Below are positions 1 through 9,966 of a stretch of DNA of 64,000 nt, one piece after another. The notes beneath the pieces were generated by a model that was not told the DNA's origin, made no database searches, and saw only the letters and a program-made list of their open reading frames with translations. Every line of letters starts with the position of its first letter. Position 1 is the stretch's first letter. Made by a program: the position numbers and the translations under genes. The DNA comes from Notolepis coatsorum (taxonomy: Eukaryota > Chordata > Actinopteri > Aulopiformes > Paralepididae): assembly GCA_963971535.1 (NCBI GenBank), contig OZ020585.1, positions 155,855,083 through 155,919,082 on the forward strand. Reading direction: 5' to 3'.

Positions 1-66
1 CTGTGTACTGTATACCCATTCTGCAATCTGTTAATAAAGTTTTCAATCAATTCAATCAATCAATAA
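1..66 (+). mobile_element. 3' tail of LINE family A
   Basis: The last ~60 bases of the most abundant LINE in the window. It carries the signature ACCCATTCTGCAATCTGTTA, then AATAAAG and a (TCAA)n tail. The same end recurs at about ten other sites in both orientations. Short tandem 3' tails are typical of CR1/L2-type LINEs. The body lies outside the window or was never copied. Confidence 0.8.
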
Positions 67-177
67 CTAGACAGTTACAATATAACATTTAGATTAATTA
101 ACCCAGTTAATGCCTTAAGAGAGAGAGGCTGGTGGTCAAGTCAAGTCAAGAGTTATTTGTCACAAGTTGTTTATTAG

Positions 178-410
178 CCTAGACATTTTCAATTCATCAT
201 CTTGTTTACATCAGGGTCCCCCATGTTCAATTCATGATAACATATATGACATACAGGTAGACAGATGGACAGTACTGCTACATTTAGACATTTATGACAT
301 ACCAGATTTTGAACTTGTGGTAGGCCTAGACATTTTCAATTCATCGTCTTGTTTACATCAGGGTCCCCCATGTTCAATTCATGATAACATATATGACATA
401 CATTGATTGA
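178..410 (-). repeat. 147-bp tandem unit from LINE family A 3' UTR
   Basis: About 1.6 copies of a 147-bp unit. The string CCTAGACATTTTCAATTC starts at 178 and again at 325. The unit is antisense to the LINE 3' UTR as seen, for example, at 34.9-35.1 kb. Small open frames across it only follow the repeat and are not genes. Confidence 0.8.
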
Positions 411-1648
411 TTGATTGAAAAGTTTATTAACAGATTGCAGAATGGGTACAGTACAGTACAGCTCAATACATACAATTGTTAAGGGGATGCAGACCAGAGA
501 AAGACTTTCGTCTTGTTTACACCAGGGTCCCCCATTTTCAATTCATCATAACATATATGACATACATGACATACAGATAGACAGTACTGCTACATCTATA
601 CATTTATGACATATCAGATTTGCAAATACAGTACTGTTTGTGATACAAAAGTGTCCAGAAAAGGAGTGTATATACATTTGGCATAGAAACTGTACATTGG
701 AGGAGGTTGGTTGGGTGGGGTGGGTTGGGTGAGGGCTGTACATTGGAGGTGGGGGGGGGGGGGGGTTGGGAAGGGGACACACACACATTTTACACTGTAC
801 ATTGGAATATTGACAAAGCCTTACTTGGTCATTTACTGTACAACTAGGTTAGGACATTTGTAGGGGCCAGTTTCGAATTGCAGTCTCACGTAGGTGTTTT
901 TTGAGAGTGTTTTTGAAGGTGGGTAGTGATTCACATTCCTTTACAGCTTTAGGTAGGGCGTTCCACATTGATGTGGCATAATTGCGAAACGTGTTTAGTC
1001 CCTTGTTTGAGCCGAATCTGGGTTTTACATGATTTGTGGAGCTCCCTCTGGTGTTGTGATCGTGGTATTCACTGACCTTTGGGAAGTATTTTGACATGTA
1101 CATGGGTACCTTGGTCGCGTAGTGTATCTTGTAGACCAGGCCCATTGCAAGTTGCTGTACTCTGTCGTCTACTCTAAGCCATCCTAGGTTGTCAAAGTGG
1201 GCAGGGGTGAGGTGGGTTCTAGGAGTCAGGTCAAGTAGTAGTCTGACTAGCTTGTTTTGAGATGTTTGTAATTTGTTTTTTAGTGCCTTTGAGGTGCTTT
1301 GGTACCATGAGGTGCAAGCATAGTCGTAGTACCCTTGAATGAGTGCTCCTGCTAGAGTCTTCAGGGTATTCTTGTTTACCAGAGAGGAGATCCGGTACAA
1401 GAATCGCGTTCGTTGGTTGACTTTTTTTATTACATTGGATGCCATTTTGTCACAGGAAAGATTAGCCTCTAGGATGGAACCCAGGTAGGTAATTTCATCT
1501 TTCCTTGTGATAATATTGTCACCCACTGTAACCGAGAAGCCGTCGGTCTTGCTGAGTTTGTTATTTGAACCGAAGAGAATGGACTCTGTTTTGCCCATGT
1601 GTAATGATAGTTTGTTGTCGGCGAGCCATATGCAGATTTTGGTTCAGA
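404..1648 (-). mobile_element. 5'-truncated LINE family A copy
   Basis: Reading the minus strand, the element enters near 1648 inside the reverse-transcriptase C-terminal region. It continues through the end of the ORF at 849 and a 3' UTR with G/T-rich stretches at 700-770, and ends in a (TCAA)n tail at 404-416. The polarity and missing 5' end match target-primed reverse transcription of a CR1/L2-like LINE. Confidence 0.85.
849..1598 (-). pseudogene. LINE family A reverse transcriptase, C-terminal fragment
   Basis: An open frame of 249 codons with no internal stop. It corresponds to the thumb and C-terminal region after the catalytic domain of a CR1/L2-like LINE polymerase. Recognisable blocks are YLGSILEANLSCDK, GYYDYACTSWYQS, the HNTRGSS block, and WNALPKAVKECESLPTFK followed by LKKHL at the C-terminus. 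The catalytic YADD motif and the endonuclease domain are absent because the copy is 5' truncated. The intact frame suggests a fairly recent insertion. A 95-codon piece of the same ORF occurs at 34336-34623. Confidence 0.85.
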
Positions 1649-1946
1649 TACAGGTAGACAGATGGACAGTACTGCTACATCTAGACATTTATGACATACC
1701 AGATTTTGAACTTGTGGTAGGCCTAGACATTTTCAATTCATCGTCTTGTTTACATCAGGGTCCCCCATGTTCAATTCATGATAACATATATGACATACAG
1801 GTAGACAGATGGACAGTACTGCTACATCTAGACATTTATGACATACCAGATTTTGAACTTGTGGTAGGCCTAGACATTTTCAATTCATCGTCTTGTTTAC
1901 ATCAGGGTCCCCCATGTTCAATTCATGATAACATATATGACATATA
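1649..1946 (-). repeat. 147-bp tandem array from LINE family A 3' UTR, two copies
   Basis: Two full copies of the 147-bp unit. CAGGTAGACAGATGGACAGT starts at 1651 and recurs at 1798. The copies are almost identical to each other and to the units at 178-410, which points to recent amplification or conversion. The array directly abuts the truncated 5' end of the LINE at 404-1648. Confidence 0.85.
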
Positions 1947-2217
1947 TGTATGGGCCACTCTCCAGGTGACCTGCATCGACCTTGCCCACACCAGGATCTC
2001 CTCCTCAGACTGGTGAGTCATTCGCACAGTGGCCTCAAAAGAGGTATGGTCAACGCAGGTCCAGGATGGGTTCACCGCACGTCTGTACGTGCAGACATGA
2101 TATGTGTAACCCTTCGGTAAAAGTCCTTCAACACACAAGCAACAAGATGTTATTTTTTTGAAAGCCAGTAAATACTGACAAAAAAAAGCATAGACACTTA
2201 GAAGAAGCAATGTATAG
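1947..2217 (-). other. Unassigned segment with a 102-codon open frame
   Basis: Unlike its surroundings, this stretch has no LINE similarity that I can see. On the minus strand an open frame runs from about 2231 to 1923, with a central part containing PKGYTYHVCTYRR, then HQSEEEILVWARS. I do not recognise the protein. It could be a captured exon-like fragment or chance coding potential between repeats. Confidence 0.25.
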
Positions 2218-2590
2218 TCCCCACCACCCACCCAACCTCCTCCAATGTACAGTTTCTACGTCAAATGTATAGCCTTTCTTTTCTGGACTCTTTTTGTATC
2301 ACAAACAGTACTGTATTTGTAAATCTGGTATGTCATAAATGTCTAGATGTAGCAGTACTGTCTATCTGTCTACCTGTATGTCATATATGTTATCATGAAT
2401 TGAACATGGGGGACCCTGATGTAAACAAGACGATGAATTGAAAATGTCTAGGCCTACCACAAGTTCAAAATCTGGTATGTCATAAATGTCTAGATGTAGC
2501 AGTACTGTCCATCTGTCTACCTGTATGTCATATATGTTATCATGAATTGAACATGGGGGACCCTGATGTAAACAAGACGATGAATTGTGA
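2218..2590 (+). repeat. LINE family A 3' UTR with 147-bp units, sense orientation
   Basis: Sense-strand 3' UTR of LINE family A followed by almost two 147-bp units, in the opposite orientation to the array at 1649-1946. The two arrays form an inverted pair separated by ~270 bp of unrelated sequence. Confidence 0.8.
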
Positions 2591-2594
2591 AATG

Positions 2595-3007
2595 TGAATA
2601 AACCGTGAAGTCACGCGAAATAACGTTATACGCGACGCTATACAAACCAATTACATAATCCTATCCAACATGTGTAAAGGCACACACAACATATTCCAGT
2701 TAACGGTATATATCTTTTAATGATTCGTTATGGCGTAATCAATACTTCCATGCGTATAAATTGCGTTCAGCCTCTCTCTCTGGAGTTAACGGAGTTTCGA
2801 CTCCTGGCTAGAGGAGCTTGTCTCGGCTCATGCGGGGGGCCAATCAGAGAGGGGCTTCGCTCAACCAATCAGAGAGGGGTCTGCAGAAATGGGAGGGGTC
2901 TGCAAAAATGGAGTTCAACCAATCAGAGAGGGGTCTGCAGAAATGCGGCTACGAATTGTAGAGACGCGGCACGGAGTGCAACCCCGTCCCATGAAGAACG
3001 CATGCCT
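2595..3007. repeat. Unclassified repeat with CAATCAGAGAGGGG tandem motif
   Basis: Three imperfect copies of a motif beginning CCAATCAGAGAGGGG lie between 2840 and 2945. The segment around 2690-2770 (ATTCCAGTTAACGG, CGTTA..AATCAATACTTCCAT) resembles 7430-7460 and 8430-8470, so this is a repeated element of unknown class. No coding content is recognised. Confidence 0.45.
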
Positions 3008-3440
3008 GGTTCTAGGAGTAAGGTCAAGCAGTAGTCTGACCAGTTTGTTTTGAGATGTTTGTAATTTTGTTTTTAGCGCCTTTGAGGTGCTTTGGTACCA
3101 TGAGGTGCAAGCATAGTCGTAGTACCCTTGTATGAGTGCTCCTGCCAGAGTCTTCAGGGTGTTCTTGTTTACCAGAGAGGAGATCCGATACAAGAATCGA
3201 GTTCGTTGGTTGACTTTTTTTTATTACATTGGATGCCATTTTGTCACAGGAAAGATTAGCCTCTAGGATGGAGCCCAGGTAGGTAATTTCATCTTTCCTT
3301 GTGACAATATTGTCACCCACTGTAACTGAGAAGCCGTCAGTCTTGCTGAGTTTGTTATTTGAACCGAAGAGAATCGCATCGCAACACTGAGTACAGCTCA
3401 ATACACACAATTGTTAAGGGGATGCAGACCAGAGAAAGAC
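3008..3440 (-). mobile_element. LINE family A, rearranged fragment
   Basis: Positions 3008-3380 repeat the reverse-transcriptase C-terminal region seen at 1225-1585 with a few substitutions and an extra T in a poly-T run that breaks the frame near 3222. It is then joined directly (3384-3440) to the extreme 3' UTR of the same family, so several hundred bases of the normal element are missing. Confidence 0.75.
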
Positions 3441-3714
3441 TTGTCTTTTTTACATCTTTTTTAGACCCTTTTTTGTATCACAAACAGTACTGTATTTGAA
3501 ATCTGGTATGTCTTAAATGTATAGATGTAGCAGTAGGCTACTACTGTCTATCTGTATGTCATGTATGTCATATTATGTTATGATGAATTGAAAATGGGGG
3601 ACCCTGATGTAAACAAGACGAAAGTATTTCTCTGGTCTGCATCCCCTTAACAATTGTGTTGTGTGTATTGAGCTGTACTGAATTGTACCCATTCTGCAAT
3701 CTGTTAATAAACTT

Positions 3715-3750
<36 letters not shown>
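3441..3750 (+). mobile_element. LINE family A 3' end with (ATCA)n tail
   Basis: Sense-oriented 3' UTR ending in the conserved CTGCAATCTGTTAATAAA block and about eight ATCA repeats (3717-3750). With the preceding antisense piece it forms a head-to-head junction near 3440. Confidence 0.8.
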
Positions 3751-3751
<1 letters not shown>

Positions 3752-4263
3752 GTCCCCCATTTTCAATTCATCTTAACATATATGACATACATGACATACA
3801 GATAGACAGTACTGCTACATCTAGACATTTATGACATACCAGATTTACAAATGCAGTACTGTTTGTGATACAAAAAGAGTCTAAAATTTTTTTACGAAGA
3901 AACTGTACATTGGAGGAGGTTGGGTAGGTGGGGGTAGGTTGGGTAGGTGGGGTGGGGTGGGGGCGGGGGGAACTGTACATTGGAGGTGGTTGGGTGGGTG
4001 GGGTGGGCGGGGGGGTAGGGGTAGGTTAGGCAGGGTGGGCAACTATACATTGGTTACCGGTGCAGGCGACTTAATTTTATCAACAAATTAGATTGGAAAC
4101 CATTGGATTACAATTTGATCCTCACAATCAAGGCGGGCACCCTGATGTAAACAAGACGAAAGTCTTTCTCTGGTCTGCATCCCCTTAACAATTGTATGTA
4201 TTGAGCTGTACTGTACTGTACCCATTCTGCAATCTGTTAATAAAGTTTTCATTCATTCATTCA
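3751..4263. mobile_element. Two further LINE family A 3' ends in opposite orientation
   Basis: Positions 3751-4045 are antisense 3' UTR, including the G-rich GGTGGGGTGGG stretches. Positions 4136-4263 are a sense 3' end with an (ATTC)n tail. About 90 bp of other sequence separates them. Confidence 0.7.
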
Positions 4264-6018
4264 GAATTGTCAAATTAGTACCAGTAGGCTAGCGCTAGCC
4301 TACTATCCTGTAGAATAGCCTATGAAATGTTTTCAATATCTGCACTACACTAACTAACGGGAACCTCCGGATTACCAGATGACTGCTCTACCTCCTGATC
4401 CACTGTGTGTTGGGCGGGTAGTGTTATGGTTAGCTCCAGACAAACATGCAAAGCCTACCATGGGGAATAATCACACATGCAGTCAACTGGGGGGTACCCT
4501 AAGGGAAAAGTCACATGAATGTCATTGGTTGCTCTACCCTCACCTTATATGTTCTTTCGGAAAACGGAATCAGGAAAAAACAACATAAAAATAACATATT
4601 TAACACAAATTCTACAGTTTTATTTAGGAGTGGGTGTGACAATTAACATGGGTTAGATAAGCTCCCAAATAAGAATGTGGGAGACCTAGGGCAGCTGCTT
4701 CACATTTGTGTTGTTAATTTCCTGTGTCAAACAATATTCAGTCAAGTCAATCTCTACACATATGCCCATTATATTCCCTCATAATGTGCACTATGCCAAT
4801 ATAAACATAGTATGAATAGTTTAGAGTTAAAGGAACATGCCTACATTATTAAATAATGGAAGATAGATACCAATTTCCTCTGTGTGTTCGGTATAAGGCT
4901 ATCCAGCTGCAAGCTAGCCTAGCTTAACACAAATGAATGGAAGCAGATACGGACCAGCTAGCCAACAGCTAAGCTAGTGATATGTCTCCACAAACACACA
5001 AACATTCTTTCCACCTACAGATAAAATGAGAAAAATACTTCTGCACACTTGAAAACTTGGGTAACAAGTGTGTCAGAGAGAAAATAAAACGTTTAGAAAA
5101 AAGCACACTGTTTTAAAGCCACAATGTGTCTTTTTTTTATAAATTTGTATTGTCTATTAATTAATCAATCAAGTTCTGGAGTGTGTACTGTGTACAGAGC
5201 AAATTGAGACCACCTGCGCTTCAACACGGCACTCACCTTCACTGCTCTAGCCTCAAGTGGTCTGGTAAGACACAACTCTAAGCTGTGCTTAGAGAACGAT
5301 CACACTGTTGTTTATCAGTGGAGTTGCATTATGCCAATATAATTATAAGGAACTCAATATACTTTACAAACATTCAGCGTTAAAGCTAGACGCGGTTCTC
5401 CCTGGTGTAATTTAAACACACAAACTGTTAGGATGATATATTCTTTCTTTGCAACAGTAGCAACAGTTTTCATTTAAAGAAGGCCTTCAAAACTTATGGA
5501 AAATGGGTTTTGCCTATAGTCTTGGTGTAGATTTGGAAAAAAGGGTACTCTTCTAGTTAACCAGTTCCCCAGGGAAATTACTTATGTAACAGGAATTAAG
5601 CCATATGCTGCTTTTGTTGTCTTGCCAGTTTGTCAAACAAAGAATAAAAACCTGTCAAGTCATAATTTCAGTATGGCATTCTTTCAATGACCTGTGAAGC
5701 TTTCGGAAATATGACACCTGTGGATTATGAAGCTCAAACCAAGGGGGAAAAGGGACTCCAGGGAGAATGCCATTGTCAGGGTAGTCATACTGGTTTGTTA
5801 TGGCCAGTGATGGCATTATATATAAAAGAAAAAGTGCTAGGAAGAGATAAGCATGATCTGATCAATCACCCAAAGATACTATAATAAAGGAAGATGATGC
5901 ATAAAAAAGCTGAGCCAATGGGATGAGAATGGAACAAATCCTGTGTCCTAAGTGGGCGAGACCTTTACGCAGGTGCTATTGTTAATGCTGTGAGATCACT
6001 AGACAAGTCTGAAACAAA
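4264..6018. other. Mostly unclassified non-coding sequence
   Basis: No gene is recognised. A minus-strand tRNA-like stretch at about 4357-4405 (GGAGGTAGAGCAG.. followed by a degenerate B-box) may be the head of a decayed SINE. The segment 4835-5050 resembles the widespread fish repeat also visible at 7026-7250. The rest is AT-rich with short open frames only. Confidence 0.4.
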
Positions 6019-6419
6019 GGCTGCGTCCCATTCCTCCCCTTGGCCCTACCCCTTGGCCCTACCCCTCGAGTCACCCTTCAGAGCAGAGCCACAAGGGGTG
6101 AATTGAACTATGATGCACTCAGTTGCAGACAGCGTAATGACGCAACTCACCCACACGCTGACTGTTTACATTACTTACAGGCAGCTTACATCAGAAGGAC
6201 CATTAAGCTTGCTCTGCATACCACGTAAATTATAACGAATGTCTTCAGTGTTTATGCTTGTATATAAAAAGGTTTTTGGTATCAAACTCTTGACATTTTG
6301 TGTTGTTATTTTGTAGCACAAGTTTAATCAAATGTTAGTCAGGTTCTTTATATTCATACAGTATGTCAGTCAAATAGAAAATGAATGGGTGAGACTGTAA
6401 TAAAGCATATACAGTAGTG

Positions 6420-6560
6420 CCACATGGTATTGCATGGTACTACATGGCAGTATAGCGTACTACATGATACAACAGAATATGACCATGGTAGTACAGGGTA
6501 CAACATGGTATTGCAGGTTAATACAGAGTACTGCAGTGTATTACATGGTACTGGTAGTGG
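6420..6560 (+). repeat. Degenerate TGGTACTACA-type minisatellite
   Basis: Irregular tandem copies of a 10-15-bp unit like CATGGTACTACATGGTA. The open frame across it is a by-product of the repeat. Confidence 0.5.
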
Positions 6561-6814
6561 TAGTACATATTCATTTTTACTTCTAGGTTCTCTTGATATA
6601 CATTCTAGTAATTTGCATGTATATGTAAAGACTAAGAGAATACAAATCCACTACAAATAGAAAATACATTTTAATAAATTAATTTACCCCCCCCCCCCCC
6701 AATACAGTACCCACACTAATTGTTCTGGCATTTTGTCAACCATGCGTTGAAACAGGCCCAAGAAGCAATCTGGTTTCCTCCCCTCAAATGTATATACCGG
6801 TACCCTCTTTTAGA

Positions 6815-7026
6815 AACTCTGTCTCTTAAACAGTACTGTAAATTTGTATATATTGTATGTCATAAATATCTGGATGTAACAGTACTGTTTATCTGTATGT
6901 CATAAATGTTATGATGAATTGAAAATGGGGGACCCTGATGTAAACAAGACGAAAGTCTTTCTCTGGTCTGCATCCCAATTGTGAGTATTGAGCCGTACTG
7001 TATTGTACCCATTCTGCAATCTGTTA
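6815..7026 (+). mobile_element. LINE family A 3' end, diverged
   Basis: Sense 3' UTR with GGGGGACCCTGATGTAAACA and the terminal CCCATTCTGCAATCTGTTA. It has more substitutions than the copies at 1-4 kb and lacks a tandem tail. It runs straight into the repeat at 7026. Confidence 0.75.
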
Positions 7027-7260
7027 AAGGAAAACTCCAACATTTTGGGAAATTAGCTTATTTAACATCTTCCCTGGAGTTAGACAAGAAGATACATACC
7101 TTTTTTGTCTCTGTGCATGCATTAGGCTTAGGGAACGCCTGCACCGTTAGCGTAGCTTAGCTTCATCACTGGAAGTGGGTCAGACTTTTACCCTGAAGTT
7201 CCCTACAGTCCCCTACAGTCACGAAATACACTCCAAATACAACTCCAAAACGTTCCTGTA
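7026..7260. repeat. Common fish dispersed repeat, fragment
   Basis: The start GTTAAAGGAAAACTCC and the phrase GGGAAATTAGCTTATTTAAC are, as far as I recall, hallmarks of a widespread teleost non-coding repeat. Part of the same type is visible at 4835-5050. No coding content. Confidence 0.4.
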
Positions 7261-7493
7261 AACATGTTGTGACCTGTGTATTTACCACGTGGAGAAATAA
7301 AAAAAGAATTGAATTAGACATTTACGTTTTCTAAGCAAATATACTCTGAACAATTTTTTGCCTAACCACTCCTCTCTGGGTGCAGTGATTTCACGCAACG
7401 CAGTGCTACTTCCTAACGCTAACGCCACTAACATATTCCAGTTGACTGTATATTTTTTCCCCTCCCAATCCAACCCTAACGTCCTCGTCGTGG

Positions 7494-8133
7494 GAGGGGG
7501 AAGCAGGTGAAGTTTGCCTTTGAGAACCAATGGTTCTCGAGCCGTAACGGCACATGCATGGGCAGGAGCCTATCTCCTGTTTCCGTAGCGTGAGGCAGCT
7601 TGATGTACAAGTACACCCCTTGGACATGACGCTAGTATGTCGCAAGGACTTCCCCCCAAACCAACCCTTGATGCTGAGTGTCAAGCAGGGAAGCTGACCA
7701 ATAGGGCAATGGTAAAACTCATGGGCCAATCCCCCGTGAAGTGGATAATTGGATTACAGAAACATTGAAGAAAAGTAAGAAACCCTGCACCCTAGGAGAT
7801 GGAAGCTCTTCAAGCATACGAGCTGAAGAGACTATGAAGACGCATGCTGAAAACCACATGGAGAGGGTGCGTCAGAACCTTCTATCCCCTAGGCGGTCTA
7901 CCAACATCGCAACCTGGAACATCAGGATCATGTACACAGCAGGGAAGACGTCAGTCATCACAGAAGAGATGAAAAGATACAAGCTCTAAGACCCAAAAAC
8001 ACCTGGAGAAGAGACACTGAGCAGGAACTCAAGACGAGGGGACTGACGTGGAAACAGCTGGAAAGGATGGCTCAAGACAGACAGGGGTGGAAACTTTTCA
8101 TCAATGGCCTATGTTCCGAAAGGAATAAAAGGC
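7494..8133 (+). pseudogene. Internally deleted LINE: endonuclease start fused to C-terminus
   Basis: The first part (7741-7989) ends with a frame reading NIATWNIRIMYTAGKTSVI, which matches the opening of the apurinic endonuclease domain of RTE-type LINEs. It continues at once into a segment (about 7990-8120) reading RPKNTWRRDTEQELK and then AQDRQGWKLFINGLC, the usual extreme C-terminus of the same class of LINE protein. The whole reverse transcriptase is missing, so only the two ends of a roughly 3-kb ORF survive. The upstream 7494-7740 is probably its 5' UTR. Confidence 0.65.
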
Positions 8134-8141
8134 CTAAGTAA

Positions 8142-8408
8142 TAGGGATGCTCAATATTGGCTTTTTTACCGATACCGATATACCGATATTGTCCAACTCT
8201 TAATTTCCGATACCGATATCAACCGATATCACATTTGAATGCCGATATCGGCCGATAATATCGGTAGGCCGATAATATCGGACATCATTTCTATAGAAAT
8301 GTAAAAAAAAAAAAAAATTGAAAACCGATACCGATATTTTCCGATATCACATTTTAATGCCGATATCGGCCGATAATATCGGTAGGCCGATAATATCGGA
8401 CATCCCTA
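8142..8408. mobile_element. hAT-type MITE with 8-bp target duplication
   Basis: A 267-bp element starting TAGGGATG and ending CATCCCTA, flanked by perfect 8-bp duplications CTAAGTAA (8134-8141 and 8409-8416). The interior is built from repeated CCGATACCGATAT and CCGATAATATCGG motifs and can fold on itself. The terminal sequence and duplication length fit hAT. It is inserted at the very 3' end of the deleted LINE. Confidence 0.9.
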
Positions 8409-8419
8409 CTAAGTAAGTA

Positions 8420-8988
8420 AAAAGTAAAAATCTTTAATGAATCGTTACGAAGAAATCAATACTTCCATTTGTCTAAATTACTGGTACCGCTCTGCCATTT
8501 TATTTTTCTTTAGATTTGCGAAAGGTTTGCAGTGCATTCTGGGAAATACCATCTCTCCCTTGAAATCGAGCCTGCATCTTGGCAGACTCAGTTTGTAGGG
8601 CCATTTGGAGGACTGGAACGTCACTACCCCTTGAGCCAAAGTGAAATGGGACACCCCTACACTTCGCGGGAATGCGCAAAACGGAGCCGTAGGGCCAAGG
8701 GGAGAATTGGGACGCAGCCAAACTTCTTTTGTGCTATTGTTCAGAAAGACTGGGTCAAAACCCAGGTGGCCAAAAAGTTATGGCCCAATAATGGCCCGTA
8801 TCCGGCAGGCCGGAAGAAATTAATCGGCCCAAGTGTGGGTTTGCCGGAAGTGGCCCAGATACGGAATGAATGACTGCCCGGATGCGGCACAAACACACTG
8901 GGCCAGGTCCCATACACAGAGTCTCAAAGGAAGTGCAACATCAGCCGCATACCACCAGACAGCGGTATTGGACTTTTGCTATCTCACA
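8420..8988. other. Non-coding, probable repeat remnants
   Basis: Contains the right inverted end discussed for 6019-8719 and a stretch (8740-8870) with repeated GGCCCAGAT/ATGGCCCGTATCCGGC words. No gene is recognised. The open frames here overlap each other on both strands without codon-like conservation. Confidence 0.35.
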
Positions 8989-9138
8989 CTCATTCCCTAT
9001 GGTAACACAGGCTCCCTGGATGGATAACGAATGGAAATAGCGAATAAAAGAAATAACGATCAAATAACGTATATACGTGGTTGGCGTTCAATGATTGGTG
9101 GACAAACACGTATAAAATCATTGTTGGCAGGGAATGAG
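8989..9138. mobile_element. Short MITE with CTCATTCCCT inverted ends
   Basis: CTCATTCCCT at 8989 is matched by AGGGAATGAG at 9129-9138. The right end adjoins TTAA. A closely related right end (GGCGGGGAATGAGTTAA) occurs at 23280-23295, showing this is a family. Confidence 0.5.
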
Positions 9139-9372
9139 TTAAGAAAAAGTTTTAAAATGCTGAATAATGAAATACAGTTGAGTTACTGATTTATTTAGTT
9201 AGTATTGTTAGTTTAGTTAGTTTAGTTAGTATTGTATTTGTGGCTAGAGCCTTTGTGTGTTTTATTTTTTTGAGAGATTATAAATATATTGAGAATGTAC
9301 TTAGGCTAAAGTGTTTCTTATGTTTTTATTGTTTTTGTATTACTGTAATGTACTGTAATATTGTAAGTTATG

Positions 9373-9447
9373 TGTTCGGACCCCAGGAAGAATAGTCTTT
9401 TACCCATGGGTGTAGACTAATGGGGATCCATAAAATAAACAAATACA
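9373..9447 (+). mobile_element. LINE family B 3' tail
   Basis: The phrase GGACCCCAGGAAGA..TAATGGGGATCC followed by an A-rich tail is the 3' end of the LINE whose reverse transcriptase is at 56.6-57.7 kb. Other tails of this type lie near 32.9 and 39.05 kb. Confidence 0.65.
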
Positions 9448-9454
9448 GCCCTGT

Positions 9455-9733
9455 CGTACACCGGTTTCCACTGAAATCCATTCAGAGAGTTCAGAGTCTT
9501 GTTGTCAATGATCACACTGCATCTCCTTGTGCACATTATCAAAAGCCTTTCTAAAGTCTATGAAATTGATCTTTCTTGAATCCTGCTTGCTCTTCCCTCA
9601 GTTTGTTGTCAATTGGTGATTCAATCTGTTGGAGAAGAACTCTGCAGAAAACCTTGCTAGGGATAGAAAGATGTGTGATGCCATGCCAGTTATCACATTT
9701 CTGTAGGTTGCCTTTGACAATTAGTCCCTTAGC
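9455..9733 (-). pseudogene. RTE-like LINE reverse transcriptase fragment
   Basis: On the minus strand the sequence reads NWHGITHLSIPSKVFCRVLL, then KLREEQAGF, then after a break KAFDNVHKE and finally TGVRQG. These are conserved reverse-transcriptase blocks of RTE/BovB-like LINEs, in the right order but shortened and frameshifted. Clearly inactive. Confidence 0.65.
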
Positions 9734-9740
9734 CTCTTAA

Positions 9741-9966
9741 CACATTGGGCGCCAGCCATTAGCCGGGTCCCGTTGTAGCTATGCCACGCTTTAAAGATAT
9801 ATCTACCTTGTTTGTAGAGCTATATCTATATTCTATATTATAGCTATGGGGACAATACTATGGTCATTTGACAGTGACTTTCTTCCGGCCAAGATGCAAA
9901 AAAGAGAAAATTTTTCCATGCATACGTTCAAGCGTTATCCTGTGGTGAATATAAGTATATTTCAGA
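9741..9966 (+). mobile_element. Left end of a TTAA-target repeat
   Basis: TTAA at 9737-9740 is followed by CACATTGGGCGCC, which resembles the CACTTT..GCC termini of the TTAA-target elements at 52.4, 59.1, 61.5 and 63.8 kb. The matching right end could not be assigned. A LINE interrupts it from about 9967. Confidence 0.4.

Larger units (their letters stand above)
6019..8719. mobile_element. Possible DNA transposon bounded by ~30-bp inverted ends
   Basis: GGCTGCGTCCCATTCCTCCC at 6019 is matched in reverse complement at the end of 8640-8719, and both ends continue into the complement-matching block CTTGGCCCTAC. I see no matching target duplication (flanks CAAA and AAAC), so these may be the ends of two different copies. 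The interior holds LINE pieces and a hAT MITE and no transposase. Confidence 0.4.
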
